A stretch of 54,824 bases of DNA, taken from contig CALHDG010000106.1 of the NCBI GenBank assembly GCA_938023075.1, positions 1-54,824 of the forward strand. The letters run 5' to 3'. The translations under genes were made by a program, and so were the position numbers. Under the pieces are notes generated by a model. That model ran no database searches. It was not told the DNA's origin and saw nothing but the letters and a program-made list of their open reading frames with translations. How positions within the stretch are numbered: position 1 is the stretch's first letter; each line of letters begins with the position of its first letter. The stretch is from an uncultured Chitinophagales bacterium. GTDB lineage: Bacteria; Bacteroidota; Bacteroidia; Chitinophagales; JAHDHT01. Shown here in pieces: positions 9,293 to 18,319 of this stretch.

Positions 9293-10189
9293 TTATTTTA
9301 AATATTCATTGATTTCAATGTAATCAAAATCAGGAGAGTCGGTAAAAAATTGTTTTAATTGATAAACATGACCTGAACCATAAATAAGAAGCAATCTTTC
9401 TTCTTTTTCAAAGTTAGCAAGGTCATAAACGTTTGAAAAAATTCGCAAATTACGTCTATACCATCTTGCCACATTATCTGCTCCAAGATAATTGTCACCT
9501 GCTCCCTCAATTATTGAAGTTAAATATGCTTGATGGTCTTTTAACCGGTTTTTAGGTTCATTTAAACAATATAAATGGTCTTTTAATGATTGTACTGTTT
9601 TTAATGAATCGTCTTTTCTGTAAAATTTACTATAATCGTGCTTGGTATATTGTTCATATTGACCTTTAGATTTTACATAGGTGATATCATCGTAATTATC
9701 CCAATCAAGCTCTACACCAAACCAATCAGCTGTGGCATCAGAACAATATATTTTAGTATGCCCAAGTAATTTAGCCAACTTAAACCCAATTTGATAAATC
9801 TCACTTCTTTTGTCAGAAACATCAAAATCATTAGCCAAGAAAGCCAAAAACTCAGCATTAATAATACTATCTGAAAGAATTCTGTTCCGTTCAATTAAAA
9901 TTTTAGTGGGCTTAAATAATGCTAAGGCACTTAATAATTCATTATTTTCTGCTTGTCGTTTTTCCGAAAGTATATCAAAATCAAATTCCGGTTTATAGGT
10001 ATCTAAGCCAAGGTTGTCGAAATGAAACAACCCAAGTATGGCAACTTTCGATTTGTGATTTCCATTCAGTTCATTTGAATTTTCTTTTTGCGAATGTAGG
10101 ACATCGTTTTTTACAAGAGTTATAGGATGGCATGAAAATAAGAATAAAGTGCTCGCTATAAAAGAGATAATTTTAACGTTTTGTTTCAT
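9293..10189 (-). CDS. DUF5694-like lipoprotein
   Basis: A putative lipoprotein of 298 residues, starting at the ATG that opens MKQNVKIISF and giving a signal peptide with lipobox LFSC. An upstream in-frame ATG at 10243 would add 18 residues before the signal sequence, which is less likely. The core has VAILGLFHFDNLG, KPTKILIER, and near the end LLLIYGSGHVYQLKQF. I associate these with the DUF5694 family, distantly TraB/ChaN-like. Function unknown. It converges with tgt with a gap of 14 bp. Confidence 0.75.
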   Translation of the reverse strand: MKQNVKIISFIASTLFLFSCHPITLVKNDVLHSQKENSNELNGNHKSKVAILGLFHFDNLGLDTYKPEFDFDILSEKRQAENNELLSALALFKPTKILIERNRILSDSIINAEFLAFLANDFDVSDKRSEIYQIGFKLAKLLGHTKIYCSDATADWFGVELDWDNYDDITYVKSKGQYEQYTKHDYSKFYRKDDSLKTVQSLKDHLYCLNEPKNRLKDHQAYLTSIIEGAGDNYLGADNVARWYRRNLRIFSNVYDLANFEKEERLLLIYGSGHVYQLKQFFTDSPDFDYIEINEYLK

Positions 10190-10318
10190 TTTCAAATTGC
10201 TATTATTTGTACTAGAATTTTTATAATGCTTTATATATTTCAAATGAATGCAATCAAATATACATTCACATTAAACTAATGTTTTACTGCAAATAGATCA
10301 CATTATTAAAGTAACTGA

Positions 10319-10542
10319 ACTTAAGTTTCGGTAGTAAAATAATTGCTGTTCCAATGGAACCCTGTTCCATTGTGTCAGCAAAAGCAAGGCAACTTTACTA
10401 CAACAAGTGAACCGGTTCACTTGGATGATTTTATGCTTTATATGTTGAATTAAGTTTACTTGACCTTATGGAGTACTTCAATTTCCATAAATAATTTATA
10501 TTCAAGATATTATGAAATGAATACTACTACCGAAACTTAAGT
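10319..10542. mobile_element. R2 inverted-repeat element (MITE-like), full copy
   Basis: A 224-bp element with 18-bp near-perfect terminal inverted repeats (ACTTAAGTTTCGGTAGTA and its complement). It is flanked by the direct repeat AACTGA at 10313-10318 and 10543-10548; including the element edge, GTAACTGA is repeated over 8 bp. Inside are GTTCCAATGGAAC and a perfect 20-bp palindrome at 10404-10423. It encodes no protein. The left 118 bp recur at 30227-30344. Confidence 0.8.
10404..10423. repeat. Perfect 20-bp palindrome inside R2
   Basis: CAAGTGAACCGGTTCACTTG reads identically on both strands. The copy at 30.3 kb has the same site with two changes that break the symmetry. It could be a protein-binding site or a replication/transposition structure. 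Confidence 0.7.
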
Positions 10543-10570
10543 AACTGAAGTTATCACAATATCAACCTTG

Positions 10571-12646
10571 CTAAGGCGTGCATGACTCAATCTCTATAGT
10601 CAAGTTCGCCTTCGAATTTATTCTAAAGCCCGAATTAAGGGTAACACTTTTACCGGCATAATAAGTAATGTCTTTTGCAGTAAAAATATTAATAGCCGAT
10701 GTTAACTCACCTTTAGCATAATAGCGTTGTCTGTAATTACGGTTTAAAGCACTGTGTATAACATTAGGCTGACAATAACAAATGCCTGTAAAAGCATTCA
10801 TATATTCACAAGAACCATCTGACAATCGTGCCAGGGGATTATAGTTGCAAGCATTAATATCTTTACAACCTTTTAATAAACAATTACAATTGTTATCAAT
10901 TAAGCCATCATTAAAGCTACTTATTGTACAAGATGTACCAACAACCGAACTACCTCCACAAATTCCCCGACAGTCTCTTTTAGTGCAAGAGCCATCATCT
11001 TCTTTGGCATTAGGGTTGAAATTACAAGCATTTCTATCCGTACAACCTCTACCTATACAAACGCAGTTTTCATTATAATAATCGCCGGTTGTTGAAGCAT
11101 GACCATCGTTACAACTAGAACCTGCTAATCGGTTGCCACCACAAAAGCCCCAGCAATCATCTTGCAAACAAGTACCATTGTCTTCTTTGGCATTGGGGTT
11201 GTAATTGCACGCATTTCTGTCGGTACAGCCTTTGCCTATGCAGTTACAATTATCATCTAAATAATCGCCGGTCGTATTCGAAAATCCATCGCTGCAACTT
11301 CCACCGGGTTGATTATTTCCACCACAAATACCCAAACAATCACCATATTCACACGAATTATCCGATCGAGTAGCGCAAGCATCAAAATTACAAGCATTTT
11401 CATCCAAGCAACCAACAGCTTGAAATTGTGTTCTGAAATGATAGTAGGTACTTTCTACCCGTGTACCGTCCAATTTTTTGGCAATTACTTTCCAGCAATA
11501 ACTGGTGTTGTTTTTTAATAAACAATCTTCTATACGATACGTGGTTGCGGTTAGATTCTCTTTTTGATAAACTTCACTTTTAATAACTACACGTGGATTT
11601 TGATGATTCTCGTTTACAAAGCCATAGTAAATTGCCGGTGTTTGATTTCGTCCTTCACTAGCTACCCAAATGGTGCCATTGTTATAAGCAATGCCTTCTG
11701 CTTTAAAAAAATCATCATTATTAACGTTCGGTAAATCTTCAATATCCATTTCTTTTTCACTTATCAGATTACCTTTTAAATCAATTTCTAAGAGTACTGA
11801 TGATTCTTCACTTAACAACAGGATATGTTCACCGGCTTTGGTAGCAGCCATGTTTTTATTTAATGAAAGATGATATAAACCGGCAAGATCAGCAGGCGCC
11901 CACTGTGCATTTCGAATAATAAAGGGTTGTGATAGTGTAACAGGTTCTCTAAAATTTGGAGCGGTAGGGGCATTAAACTCATAAAATGCCATTGGTTGTT
12001 TTTCTTTAACCAAATACATTTTATTATTAATTGGATTGTAAGTAATACCCTCAAAACCGTTATTGTAATTATTACCAGAATTTGTTGCGACTTTGTTAAC
12101 TTTATTAATAGAACTTAATGTATTATTTGACCTATAGTTGAATTTAATAAAACTCAATTGACTAGTATGTTCTTCAACACTGGCAAAAAAATCATCATAC
12201 AAATAAGTAATTCCTTCATTTTGAAAAGTATTTAAAGTACCACTACCGATAAGATTAAATGAATTGTTAAAGGAATAAATAATGGAATACTGGTCATCAA
12301 TAGTAATAAAATTGTTTTCTCGTAATTCGTGGTAAGTTAAGCCAGATGCTTCGTAACCAGCATCACCTTCATAAGCATATTTTAATTCATAGTCGTGTAA
12401 GTTGATTGAATTAAAATTATTTCCAGCTATATAATCCGCTTCATAAATTTGAAGGGTATATGATAAAAATTGATCACTGCCTTTCCATTGAAGGCTAGGG
12501 TCGGAAGTGAAAATTGTAGTTCGGTTTTCGGGTGATTGAGGATAAGGAAAATCTTGGGCTATTGAATAGATGGAAAATAAAAAACAGAAACAAGAGAATA
12601 CAAAATTAGGTGTGCTTAGCAATCGTATAGCATTTCTAACATTCAT
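10571..12646 (-). CDS. Secreted SdiA-regulated/phytase-like protein with Cys repeats
   Basis: A 691-residue exported protein. It has a signal peptide (MNVRNAIRLL...SIAQ), an N-terminal segment of the type seen before beta domains, and then about 250 residues resembling the SdiA-regulated or esterase-like phytase propeller (FEGITYNPINNKMYLVKE, KAEGIAYNNGTIWVASEG). Next come four Cys-rich repeats of the form GCxDxNACNxNPxAxxxDGxC. The last about 55 residues (YYAGKSVTLNSGFRINSKA...IESC) look like the 3-coathanger stack domain of Bacteroidota surface proteins. Catalytic activity is uncertain. It is a single gene with its own promoter. Confidence 0.75.
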   Translation of the reverse strand: MNVRNAIRLLSTPNFVFSCFCFLFSIYSIAQDFPYPQSPENRTTIFTSDPSLQWKGSDQFLSYTLQIYEADYIAGNNFNSINLHDYELKYAYEGDAGYEASGLTYHELRENNFITIDDQYSIIYSFNNSFNLIGSGTLNTFQNEGITYLYDDFFASVEEHTSQLSFIKFNYRSNNTLSSINKVNKVATNSGNNYNNGFEGITYNPINNKMYLVKEKQPMAFYEFNAPTAPNFREPVTLSQPFIIRNAQWAPADLAGLYHLSLNKNMAATKAGEHILLLSEESSVLLEIDLKGNLISEKEMDIEDLPNVNNDDFFKAEGIAYNNGTIWVASEGRNQTPAIYYGFVNENHQNPRVVIKSEVYQKENLTATTYRIEDCLLKNNTSYCWKVIAKKLDGTRVESTYYHFRTQFQAVGCLDENACNFDACATRSDNSCEYGDCLGICGGNNQPGGSCSDGFSNTTGDYLDDNCNCIGKGCTDRNACNYNPNAKEDNGTCLQDDCWGFCGGNRLAGSSCNDGHASTTGDYYNENCVCIGRGCTDRNACNFNPNAKEDDGSCTKRDCRGICGGSSVVGTSCTISSFNDGLIDNNCNCLLKGCKDINACNYNPLARLSDGSCEYMNAFTGICYCQPNVIHSALNRNYRQRYYAKGELTSAINIFTAKDITYYAGKSVTLNSGFRINSKANLTIEIESCTP

Positions 12647-12701
12647 GATTTTACATTAGTTTAAAATAAGTTAAATAAATATATCATGATCTGTGGTACT
12701 G

Positions 12702-12709
12702 CAAAGGTA
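12702..12709 (-). promoter_or_regulatory. -7 element (TACCTTTG) of the SdiA-regulated-like gene
   Basis: Exact TAnnTTTG on the minus strand, 56 bp upstream of the start codon. The remainder of the gap 12647-13057 is very AT-rich. A second minus-strand match, TACTTTTG, lies at 12900-12907. I see no other feature there. Confidence 0.45.
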
Positions 12710-13057
12710 AATAAATAAAATCTAATATTCTAATAATAAATTAAATAATATTTATATAATTAAATATGACGTTTATTTTTAGCTTTAAATTAATGTTAAA
12801 CAGTAATAAATTATTTTAAAAATTTGGTATTTTAATACGTATATACTTTTAAGTTGGCTATATACACAAATATTAAAAAGGTTGTAGTTTTTTTAGATGC
12901 AAAAGTAATCACTTTATTCTTAAAAGGTAAGGCTTTTTATATTAAATAAAAATTTCATTTAAATTATCCTGCATGTTTTATTGTAAACTTAAAATCATCT
13001 CCATACTAAAATCTCCAATTGAAATCACTATATTAGATTGTTTAAAACAAATAGCAA

Positions 13058-16000
13058 ATGAAAAAATCAATTCTAATCCTTCTGTACCTTTTCATAACAG
13101 CATGGGCAACAGCACAAATAACCATTAGCGGCTTAGTAACCAACAAATCAGGTGAAACGCTGATAGGTGTAAACGTTATCGAAACGGGCACAACCAACGG
13201 CACCTCTACCGACATTGACGGTAAATATACCTTAACAGTAAACAATGCCAACGGAAGTTTGACCTTTCGATACTTGGGAATGCAAGAACAAACCCTTGCC
13301 ATTGAAGGACGTAATTCTATCGATCTTGAAATGCAAAGTGATTCACAACTGCTCGATGAAGTGGTAGTAACCGCGCTCGGCTTCGAAGAAAGAAAAGACG
13401 AAATGGGTGCCAGTTCAACCACCGTTGATAGTGAAGCAGTAGCACGTTCTGGCGAAACGGGGGTTATTAATGGTCTATCAGCTAAAGCCTCTAATGTACG
13501 AATTATCCGCTCAAATGGCGACCCGGGCGCGGGCAGTTCCATACGCATACGAGGCGCCAATACTATTACCGGAAACGGCTCGCCCTTGATTATCGTTGAC
13601 GGGGTTCCACTAGGCAACTCCACCGATTACGGCGGTGGTAACAACGTTACTGGTGGCACTACAGGCGGCGTATCTCAACAGTCGCGCCTTAACGACATTA
13701 ATCCGAACGACATTGCTTCGACAACGGTGCTAAAAGGAGCATCGGCGGCTGCCTTATATGGTTCTCGTGCAGCGAATGGCGTAATTGTAATTACCACAAA
13801 AAACGGAGCACTCGGCAAACCAAAAATTTCATACAAAGCCTCAATTTCTTTCGACCAGGTAACCGAACGTGTTCCGATGCAAACCACTTGGGGACAAGGC
13901 AGAAATGGTTCCTACAGCCCAACCAGTGCCGAATCTTGGGGTGATTATATTCCTGACAGAGCAGGAGGAGCAGATCTGTTTGAAGAAGGAGCATCATTTT
14001 TTACTGCCGACGATGGTACAGTGTACTATCCGATTGAGGAGAAAAACTCAACCGAAACTTTTGTCGATTCTAATTGGGATAACGTTTTCCAAACGGGCGG
14101 TTTTCTACAACACGATTTTTCCATTGCTGGAGGTAGTGACCGGTTTACTTATTATTTCGGCTTGGGAAGACTTGATCAGGAAGGCATCATAAAAAACTCG
14201 TTCTACGATCGTACCAATGTTCGCTTTAATAATAAAACCTTTCTTACCGATTGGCTTACTTTAACTACCAAATCATCCTATACACTTACAGGCTCTAACA
14301 GAATTCAGCAAAACTCCAATGTTTCAGGTTTAATGTTGGGCTTTCTGCGTACACCACCTGATTTTGATATTACAGATTATAAAGGAACTTACACCGATAG
14401 CCCAGGCATTTTCTTTGAGCAACGCCAACGTTCTTACCGGAGATATTTGGGTAATGCAGACAATCCAACCTATAATAATCCGCTATGGACCATCAATGAG
14501 CAATCTGCTACTACCAACGTTAACCGTTATGTGATTAATCCTCAATTAGATATTACACCAACCAATTGGTTACGCTTTATTTTAAGAGGAAGTGCCGATA
14601 TTTCGGATGACCGGCGGGTCTATTTCTTCCCGATTGGTTCAGGCAGCGATAGAACACCTGGTATTTTCGCCGAAGATATCATCGGTAGAAAAGCTATTAA
14701 TTTTGATGCTATTACCAAAGCCAATTTTAATTTGGCAGATAACATTGGCTTAGCAACAACTTTAGGTTGGAGTATTAACGACCGTCGCTACCGCCGTAAT
14801 TCAGGGCAAATAACCGGCTTTTTAGCCAACGCCCGCAAAGAAACCACCTCTTTAAGTACCGCAGCAGAAAGTTCTCAATTTGAAGTTTTCCAAACCAATA
14901 GAAGATCGAACCGGGCTTATGGAGTCTTAAGTTTCGATTTGTTTGAACAGGTATTCTGGAATGTATCTGCCAACCTCGAAGCCTCCTCAACCGTTAAAGG
15001 GCAGTTCTTTTATCCTGCAACCGACATCGCCTGGAATTTTGCAGAAAATGTTGGTCCCCTCTCTTTCGGAAAACTTCGCGCAGCTTGGGGTAGAGTAGGT
15101 GTTGAACCCACTCCACACCGTTTCCAAACCGTTGCCGAAAGTGGTTTTAGCTACAGCACTTATAGCGATCCTCTTGATATTTCTTTCTTTGGGGGCAGCT
15201 TCCGCATTGATGATGATTTAGGTAATCCTGAACTTAAACCAGAAATTAAAACGGAGTGGGAAGTTGGAACTGACTTACGATTTTTGCGAGACAAATTGGG
15301 GATAGGTATTACCTATTATAACAACACAATTGATGATGTTTTAATAAGCCTGGCACTATCACCGTCATCGGGTTACGACACCCAATATGGTAATTTTGGC
15401 GCGATAAAAAACAATGGCATTGAGTTAGATTTAAATTGGCAGGCTTACCAAAATGCTGATATGAAATTGGATGTAACCGCCAACTTTTCACGAAACCGGA
15501 ATGAAGTAACCGATCTTTTTGGCACAGAAACCATCAACTTAACACCCGGCGCATCAATAAGCAGTCGAGCCATAGTTGGGCATCCTTTGGGCGTGTTGTA
15601 CGGCACCGGTTCTCAAAAGGACGAAGCCGGCAATTTCATTTTAGATGAAAACGGCTTTCCACAACTCACAGCAAGCCCAGAAGTATTGGGCGACCCCAAT
15701 CCTGACTGGCGATTGGGCGGTGGCTTTAACGTATCGTGGAAGGGCTTAACCCTCAACGCAGTCATCGAACATTCACATGGCGGCGAATTTTCACCACGCT
15801 CACTATGGGTACTCCGTCGCTTTGGTACTACCCAAGAAACCGCCAACCGCCTCACCCTCGATCAACCGCTCCTCAATTTTGATGGCGATGAAATTGCCGC
15901 CGGAACAACCGTGCGAGGCAACATAGAAGACTTTGGCGGCGGTCCTGTACTGTTAGATGAAACCTGGTATCGTCATGGTATTGGAGGCGGTTTTGGCGAT

Positions 16001-16270
16001 AACCAAGTATATAATTTTTCCATAGCTGATGCTACCTTTACTAAAGTACGCGAGCTATCATTAAGCTATCAATTGGGCAGCCAATTGTTCAACGAAAAAA
16101 TCAGTGGCATTAAGGTTGGCATAAGCACCCGTAACTGGATTTATTGGGACCGCATTGACGGCATTGACCCCGAAATTAGCCAAACCGGTGTGGGTAACGG
16201 GCAAGGTTTAGAGTACTTCACCAACCCTGCCACCAAATCATTCTTAGTTACATTCGGTGTAGATTTTTAA
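13058..16270 (+). CDS. SusC/RagA TonB-linked outer-membrane transporter
   Basis: A TonB-dependent outer-membrane channel that pairs with a SusD lipoprotein to import large substrates. It has a signal peptide MKKSILILLYLFITAWATAQ. A carboxypeptidase-regulatory-like domain follows (ISGLVTNKSGETLIGVNV...GKYTLTV, residues about 22-95). Next are the TonB-box region LDEVVVTALG and the plug domain (SIRIRGANTITGNGSPLIIVDGVPLG). The long C-terminal beta-barrel ends in an aromatic strand (SFLVTFGVDF). The 1070-residue length is typical. The partner susD follows after 48 bp. No glycoside hydrolase or regulator is nearby, so the substrate cannot be inferred. Confidence 0.96.
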   Translation: MKKSILILLYLFITAWATAQITISGLVTNKSGETLIGVNVIETGTTNGTSTDIDGKYTLTVNNANGSLTFRYLGMQEQTLAIEGRNSIDLEMQSDSQLLDEVVVTALGFEERKDEMGASSTTVDSEAVARSGETGVINGLSAKASNVRIIRSNGDPGAGSSIRIRGANTITGNGSPLIIVDGVPLGNSTDYGGGNNVTGGTTGGVSQQSRLNDINPNDIASTTVLKGASAAALYGSRAANGVIVITTKNGALGKPKISYKASISFDQVTERVPMQTTWGQGRNGSYSPTSAESWGDYIPDRAGGADLFEEGASFFTADDGTVYYPIEEKNSTETFVDSNWDNVFQTGGFLQHDFSIAGGSDRFTYYFGLGRLDQEGIIKNSFYDRTNVRFNNKTFLTDWLTLTTKSSYTLTGSNRIQQNSNVSGLMLGFLRTPPDFDITDYKGTYTDSPGIFFEQRQRSYRRYLGNADNPTYNNPLWTINEQSATTNVNRYVINPQLDITPTNWLRFILRGSADISDDRRVYFFPIGSGSDRTPGIFAEDIIGRKAINFDAITKANFNLADNIGLATTLGWSINDRRYRRNSGQITGFLANARKETTSLSTAAESSQFEVFQTNRRSNRAYGVLSFDLFEQVFWNVSANLEASSTVKGQFFYPATDIAWNFAENVGPLSFGKLRAAWGRVGVEPTPHRFQTVAESGFSYSTYSDPLDISFFGGSFRIDDDLGNPELKPEIKTEWEVGTDLRFLRDKLGIGITYYNNTIDDVLISLALSPSSGYDTQYGNFGAIKNNGIELDLNWQAYQNADMKLDVTANFSRNRNEVTDLFGTETINLTPGASISSRAIVGHPLGVLYGTGSQKDEAGNFILDENGFPQLTASPEVLGDPNPDWRLGGGFNVSWKGLTLNAVIEHSHGGEFSPRSLWVLRRFGTTQETANRLTLDQPLLNFDGDEIAAGTTVRGNIEDFGGGPVLLDETWYRHGIGGGFGDNQVYNFSIADATFTKVRELSLSYQLGSQLFNEKISGIKVGISTRNWIYWDRIDGIDPEISQTGVGNGQGLEYFTNPATKSFLVTFGVDF

Positions 16271-16318
16271 TCAAAGCTTTCACCATAGGTTATTCAATAT
16301 TAAAAATTCAAAATTATC

Positions 16319-17926
16319 ATGAAAAAGAATCAATTAATTAAACATATAGAAAATTTAGTTTTATTTGTAGCGAAACGTTTGGGTCATCTAAAAACGCGCT
16401 CCCCGCTATCCACTCAAATGCCATTTTGCCAATACTACAAAACCAACGCTTCAAATGGCATAACCGCTACTATCGGGGCTAAACTTCCAACTTCATCCGT
16501 ATTTAAAAACTTCGCCAAAGTCACAAAATCAATGCTCTTTGCAATGCTAATTATAATGGCATCTTGCACCAGCATTGTTGATGACATCAACGACAACCCC
16601 AATGATTTGGCAATTGACGAAGTAGATGCCGAACTCTTTTTAACCGGCGCACAACTCGCCAACGTAGTAGCTCAGGGTGGACATCTCAACCGCATTGCCG
16701 GCATGTATTCTGGTCAATTAGTAGGTATCACCTCACTATATTCCAACATTTATGGCTACGCTTTCTCCACGGCAGAATCCGTCTCTACCTGGAGTCGCAT
16801 CTATATTGGAGTAGTGACCAACGCCCGCCATATAGTAAACGAAGCCCCCAACGACAAACTGTTAACCGGTATCGCCAAAGTATTAGAAGCCCATGCCATT
16901 GGCACCGCAGCTTCCATTTTCGGCGATGTACCCTATTCCGAAATTAACAACTTAGCAATTGACGACCCCAAATTTGACGACCAAATTTCGGTTTTCAATG
17001 CCACGCAAAGTCTGTTAGATAGTGCCATCGAAGACCTCGCAGTATCTAGCAGATCACTAAGTTGGGATATTCACTTTGGAGGTAATTCAGAAGCATGGCG
17101 AGAAGTAGCCTATACCCTCAAAGCCCGTTATTATTTACAATTGAAAGCATACGATTCTGCCTATGCTGCTGCTATCAACGGTATTAGTTCTGATGCTAAC
17201 TCCATGAAATTTATACCGCGTGGTGATGCCAACAATTCAGAAGGAGACAAAAATTTATTTTGGGAAATCCTTGAAGGATCGCGTGCCGGTGACATTGGTA
17301 CAGTAAACAGCTACCTGATGCAATTGTTAGATGCCTCTAGCGACATCAGTCGCAATAACGCCAAAACCAACGAAAGTGCACGTTTCGGTTACTACACTAT
17401 TAATGAAGATGGCGGTTCTGACAACAAAGGAATCATAGAACAATTTGAACCACAAAACTTAGTCTCTTATGCCGAAAACCAATTAATTTTAGCCGAAACC
17501 GGCACGCGCACCCAAAGTATAGATAGCGGTTTGGAAGCCCTTAACAATCTCCGTGCATGGCTTAACACTGGGGCTGGCGTTAACACAACTTTTAGTGATT
17601 CAATATTTTTATATGAAGCATATGAATTAGCAGATTTTGAAGAAGGTGGCATAGAAAATACAGACGGCATCCCCACCGACAGAGCCTTACTACGAGAAAT
17701 TATAGAGGAACGATACGTCTCTGGTTTTGGCATGTATCTTCCCTTTAATGATGCACGGAGGTTAAGAAAGAGCGATAGTGATATAGCAGTGCCCTATGTT
17801 TTAGTTGATGGACCTGCTGCACCATACCCGGAGCGCATGCCTTATTCCGATGATGAACTCAACGCCAACGAAAATGCCCCTGCCGAAGATCCGGGTATTT
17901 TTGTTAAGACGAAGGTTAATGAGTAA
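16319..17926 (+). CDS. SusD/RagB-family lipoprotein with repeat inserted in leader
   Basis: Surface lipoprotein partner of SusC that captures substrate. The mature part starts at the lipobox cysteine in LIIMASC (residue 83 from ATG 16319) and has SusD-type features: the TPR-like regions around SGQLVGITSLYSNIYGYAF and VAYTLKARYYLQLKAYDSA, and a C-terminal ALLREIIEERYVSGFG...NDARRL segment. Normal SusD signal peptides are about 20 residues. Here about 45 codons of an R1 palindromic repeat lie in frame between MKKNQLIKHIENLVLF and the apparent original signal sequence (FKNFAKVTKSMLFAMLIIMASC). Either the leader is extended or translation starts internally, for example at ATG 16532. Confidence 0.92.
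   Translation: MKKNQLIKHIENLVLFVAKRLGHLKTRSPLSTQMPFCQYYKTNASNGITATIGAKLPTSSVFKNFAKVTKSMLFAMLIIMASCTSIVDDINDNPNDLAIDEVDAELFLTGAQLANVVAQGGHLNRIAGMYSGQLVGITSLYSNIYGYAFSTAESVSTWSRIYIGVVTNARHIVNEAPNDKLLTGIAKVLEAHAIGTAASIFGDVPYSEINNLAIDDPKFDDQISVFNATQSLLDSAIEDLAVSSRSLSWDIHFGGNSEAWREVAYTLKARYYLQLKAYDSAYAAAINGISSDANSMKFIPRGDANNSEGDKNLFWEILEGSRAGDIGTVNSYLMQLLDASSDISRNNAKTNESARFGYYTINEDGGSDNKGIIEQFEPQNLVSYAENQLILAETGTRTQSIDSGLEALNNLRAWLNTGAGVNTTFSDSIFLYEAYELADFEEGGIENTDGIPTDRALLREIIEERYVSGFGMYLPFNDARRLRKSDSDIAVPYVLVDGPAAPYPERMPYSDDELNANENAPAEDPGIFVKTKVNE
16369..16505 (+). repeat. R1 palindromic repeat, copy A2, in frame within susD
   Basis: Outer arms CCCCGCTATCCACTCAAAT and ATAACCGCTACTATCGGGG enclose inner arms GCCATTT and AAATGGC. 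It shares the flanks AGCGAAAC and CTAAACTTCCAAC with the copy at 4033-4165. Both A copies read open in this direction and encode a shared peptide tail (IGAKLPTSS). The repeat leaves the susD frame intact. Confidence 0.88.
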
Positions 17927-18050
17927 AGGCTTACAACTATTGTATTTGTTTAGGTTGGTGTTTCTGGTTAAAGGCGCAAACAATTATTTTGGCTACATCT
18001 TTCGCTATAATGCGCAGTAGCTACCGCTCGTTGCGAGGCTGCGCTTGTTG

Positions 18051-18212
18051 CTATACATACCACTGCTGATTTTTGTGGTGTTTAAAATACTTCATCAATG
18101 CCGTATAATTGCTATCAATGGTTTGCCATTTAAGGTCGCCAAATTTTCGGCTGGTTTTTAATACTAAATGGTCAATATACCTTTGCATGTGGTCGCGTAA
18201 ACGTCGTGATTT
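18051..18212 (-). pseudogene. C-terminal gene remnant, family unknown
   Basis: On the minus strand a frame of about 50 codons without a start (RLRDHMQRYIDHLVLKTS...FGDLKWQTIDSNYTALM...) ends at the stop at 18051-18053. Its composition is protein-like and it is closed upstream by a stop near 18212. It resembles the tail of a deleted gene rather than random sequence, but I do not recognise the family. The rest of 17927-18319 shows nothing else; the segment near 18015-18050 contains a short CGCTCGTTGCGAG hairpin. Confidence 0.4.
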
Positions 18213-18319
18213 TCAATTATTTATAGGAGAAATGATATTTTTCGACAAAAGTTTTAAACTAAAAGGATGACCTTTGTTTTGTTCATATATAAGTATCAGT
18301 TTTTTTTATACAATTGAAA

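Noticed and set aside
13042-13623. 193-codon minus-strand frame opposite the 5' end of susC
   Set aside because: Its composition is a shadow of the susC plug region; it has no motif or ribosome-binding site.
13058-17926. SusC/SusD pair as a polysaccharide utilisation locus
   Set aside because: There are no glycoside hydrolases, lyases, sulfatases or hybrid regulators nearby, so only a generic uptake pair is supported.
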